Below, in pieces: positions 61,084 through 64,000 of a stretch of 64,000 nt of DNA (within the stretch, counting starts at the first letter, position 1; each line of letters starts with the position of its first letter). The stretch is from Tubulanus polymorphus. Its lineage: Eukaryota; Nemertea; Palaeonemertea; Tubulaniformes; Tubulanidae. Below the pieces are notes generated by a model, which worked only from the letters and a program-made list of their open reading frames with translations, was not told the DNA's origin and ran no database searches. The stretch covers positions 20,602,450 through 20,666,449 of the forward strand of contig NC_134029.1 of NCBI RefSeq assembly GCF_964204645.1, written 5' to 3'. Both the position numbers and the translations under genes were made by a program.

Positions 61084-63774
61084 ATGGATGATTCAAAAGA
61101 CAGCGTATCGAATCTGGAATTGCCAGCGCAAGAAGGGATTAATTCTGAACCAACGCCTACGGGCGACAGTTCCGCACTTTCTACCACAACGTGTATAAAC
61201 TCGCAGGAGGATAGTAACGCCTTAACTTCGACAACGACCGAACTGTGTAAAAATGATTTGGTCGAAAAGGTTACAAGTTTAGAAGCCGAATTAGAATCGA
61301 GTCGCAAAAATTTAAACCGCATGCAAAGACTTTACGAACGATCGATGAAATATAATGAGGATCTTCGCGAACAAGTGAAACATTTGAGTAGTGAACTTCA
61401 TGATATTAGAACAGGTAATGACAGCCTCTATAGATAGGCCTAGCATTAGTCTATCCCTCAAATGCTGAGTCCAGATTATTGGTTCAAAGTTTCTTGGCAG
61501 TGGATATTTTGCTGACTCCGTAATTCTAGTTAACAGTTTTATGCCGATTACGCATTCTTGGTAGTTAGAAAATTCAAGGAAATAGGCCTAGTTAAAGAGA
61601 TTAGGGCAGTGAATTCAGGAATCACCAGCATTTTACTAGGTCTAGTGCTATGTCTGCCTACTAGTAGCACTAGGCCTGACCCTAATCCTAGCCCTAAAAC
61701 TAAGCCTTATCCTTCTTACCAACACCCTTACCCTCTGTGCTCTCTAAGACCCTTATCCTAAGTAGGCTATTCTGAAAATGAATAATTGATAAATTTTCCA
61801 AGGTAGTAAGCTCTAGTAAGCACCCAAAGCACCTCTTGGATCTGTGTATGTAGATCTGTCTCTGCAAAATATCCACTTCAATGTTTCATTTTCCTAATGT
61901 GGGTAAGAACCTTCAATGCTTTGTATATCAAAACGCTATCTTGTTTTATAGGTAACAATAAATCGGACGCCTCCGTACAAGTAGACATCGATCTTCTTTC
62001 ATCAACTCAGGCTGAACATGCGGCAGCAAAAGTTGATTACGGTATTACCAGTTCGCAGAATCTTCCAGATTTAGAAAATGACGCTACAATAAAAACCGCG
62101 GAATGTAATGCTCTCGACGACCTGCAGCAGAGCCATACTGATAAGTCTATTCTGACAGATACCACGGCTGGAACTACCACTGAACAAGTAAGTATCGTCT
62201 CTAATCGACTTCACACAGGAATTTCAGGTATTCTCTAGATCATGTCTTATGCACTATCATTACATGGCATCTCAAGTTCACCATTACTTGTTCAATGATA
62301 CACTATAATTTATTTTACAATCATGAGCTTCAGTTCAGGGGCATAAGTTTTTTTAACGCAGACCGTTACAATGATATGTTTATAACGTTGATACTTAGTA
62401 TGCGTTATCTAATAAGGGGTTCTGTGCGTTGCATCATCAATATTGGTGTTTCAAAATAACAATTAATTACAATTGTGAATTTTGGTGTTATTTTGTCAAA
62501 TCAAATATATTTCAGGATTCAAAAATAATTTTATTTTTGATAAATTTTGATAATTCAATTTTGAGAGCTTGTTAATCATAATTCATCATTATAACATATA
62601 TCCAATGAACACGTTTCTAGTTACTGGTAATGTTTTGCAAAGAAGTAACTGTTTTGATGAATGTTCCAGGTTGAATCGATGTCTATCGCTGATAGTTTAA
62701 AAGCCGCTGCGGAAGAAGCTGTCCAACTGTCTGGTTTTGTTTACGATTCACAGTCAAGCATGTACTATGACTACAACTCCGGTTATTACTACGATGCTGT
62801 ATGTAACGTTTTTTGCCGATTTACAACTAATTTCTCAATATGACAGTAGACTGAGGCTCAAGTTTGTCAGAACCAATAAACTTGGATAACCATTTTGATT
62901 TGGATCCAGAAAATCTGTTCGTTGCAAACCAATACTTCTCGTTGTATTCAGTATGAAATTGCACTTCTAAATTTGTAATACTGATAAATCATTATATCAA
63001 AGTTTGTCGTAAAAAAGTTCCACCCTAACATCTAATATCACTTTAACTCTTTTATTGCATCTACACCGCAGTGCGGTGTATAAATGGGTGATTGACTTTG
63101 CTAGTACACCGCATCATAGTGTATTGATGTTATTAGTGATTAACTTTTATATTCATTGAAAGATGGCAGCACCTGATAAAACATTATGAAATATCAGTAA
63201 TCAACAATACACCGCGCCGTGGTGTAGACATACTTAGCGGTATGCCCGACAACACACTAGGGTGGAATTTTCAAATTATCTGGGGCTGCACTTTTGGGCA
63301 TTTATTAGTCTGCACTGAAAGAGTGAAGTCTTTTCGTTTTTCCAAAATTGATCAGAGTCTACTGTAATTCTATTTAAAAAATAACTGAATGGCAACGATC
63401 GCATTTTTCATTTCGTTGACCACCCAAAATTTTGTCTTTATTGAGACAGATAATGTAACATCATAATGAAAATAAATTTCAACAGATGATGATGAGCGTG
63501 TGACTTAGCGTTGCATTTTATGAATGATTCTTTTTAGGAACGTGGTCTTTATTACGATTCGAGTAACGGCACGTATATCTTCTACGACGAGCAAACGCGC
63601 AGTTATAAAGTGCATTCACAAGTCGACGTCAAACTGTTGAGCGCTTATTACGAGAGCGTGAATCTTTCGCAACAACAACAACAACAATGGCGCAACAACC
63701 GAAGCAAATCTGCCAGGAGTAAAAGTCCAACGAATAATCCTCTCGTGAAAACGTACAGACCAAATAGAAATGAA
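61084..63774 (+). CDS. AGGF1: Angiogenic factor with G-patch and FHA domains 1 (AGGF1), 5' part
   Basis: Four exons are visible: 61084-61414, 61952-62187, 62670-62798 and 63538-63774 (311 codons); the last ends in a GTGAGT donor, so the FHA and G-patch domains lie beyond the window. The N-terminal coiled coil (EKVTSLEAELESSRKNLNRM, QRLYERSMKYNEDLREQVK) matches AGGF1. Exons 3 and 4 form an OCRE domain of tyrosine-rich repeats (SGFVYDSQSSMYYDYNSGYY; RGLYYDSSNGTYIFYDEQT; YKVHSQVD), preceded by the family's SIADSLKAAAEEAV helix. A run of six glutamines and an SR-like RSKSARSKSP stretch follow. OCRE domains occur in splicing-associated proteins. The start codon is the first ATG of the frame after its upstream stops and fits the family's acidic N-terminus, but an upstream exon is not excluded. 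Confidence 0.9.
63059..63232. mobile_element. CTACACCGC inverted-terminal element in AGGF1 intron 3
   Basis: Ends ATCTACACCGCAGTGCGGTG and ATACACCGCGCCGTGGTGTAGA are inverted, and each end is itself partly palindromic (ACACCGC…GCGGTGT). A third ACACCGC block lies inside. MITE-like, single copy here. Confidence 0.65.
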
Positions 63775-63901
63775 GTGAGTTTAAAAGTAAAGCACAATAC
63801 GACCTGCTCAATCCGGATTATTTGAAACTCTTTACCCGGATGAAGCGGATTACTCTGCTTCAGACCACAATGTATTCTGAGAAAACTCAAGCGGACTAAA
63901 A

Positions 63902-64000
63902 CAGGGTGGCCACTTTCCAGTACCTGGAAATCGGGGAAAAGTAAGGGAATTTCTTTTAAAAAGTCGGGGATAATTCAAGGCAATATGTTGAGATAGTTAG
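63902..64000 (+). repeat. CAGGGTGGCCAC-family repeat, cut by window end
   Basis: Starts CAGGGTGGCCACTTTCCAGT and continues with GGAAATCGGGGAAAAGTAAG and AAAAAGTCGGGGATAATT, as in the other copies. It lies in AGGF1 intron 4. Confidence 0.6.

Overview
This is a eukaryotic nuclear window from an animal. Nearly all genes are split by short GT-AG introns, intergenic DNA is AT-rich, and families such as DHX34, AGGF1 and PARP6/8 are metazoan. Dense hairpin-type non-autonomous elements and a tRNA-derived SINE suggest a marine invertebrate, perhaps a lophotrochozoan. That placement is inference. No prokaryotic operon, CRISPR array or rRNA gene was seen.

Layout. 2.4-11.8 kb (minus): a PPEF/rdgC-type EF-hand protein phosphatase with IQ motif, PPP catalytic core and two EF-hands. 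12.3-14.9 kb (minus): the 3' part of a gene I could not identify. 15-25.4 kb: a long gene-poor stretch rich in repeats, with possible isolated 5' exons. 25.4-29.5 kb (plus): POLR3C, complete in 15 exons, with one apparent minor-spliceosome (U12) intron next to one GC-AG intron. 29.8-37.8 kb (minus): DHX34, complete in 26 exons and tail-to-tail with POLR3C. 38.7-41.8 kb (plus): a heat-shock-type promoter and a ten-unit polyubiquitin gene whose repeats contain introns. 43.8-45.9 kb (plus): a SOCS-box protein with an N-myristoylation signal. 50.3-57.5 kb (minus): a PARP6/PARP8-type mono-ADP-ribosyltransferase carrying an extra internal UBA domain. 57.9-60.4 kb (plus): a coiled-coil protein with an N-myristoylation signal, divergent from the PARP gene. 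61.1 kb to the end (plus): the 5' half of AGGF1 (coiled coil and OCRE domain), running off the window.

Exon coordinates were set by hand from splice consensus, reading phase and family similarity. For each gene model given as complete, the phases sum to an open frame; individual ends may be off by a base or two. The genes do not form a pathway. Ubiquitin, a predicted ubiquitin-ligase adaptor and a UBA-bearing PARP are near each other, but I treat that as coincidence. Repeats are abundant: at least eight inverted-repeat families or hairpins, several of them inside introns of the genes above or just upstream of POLR3C.
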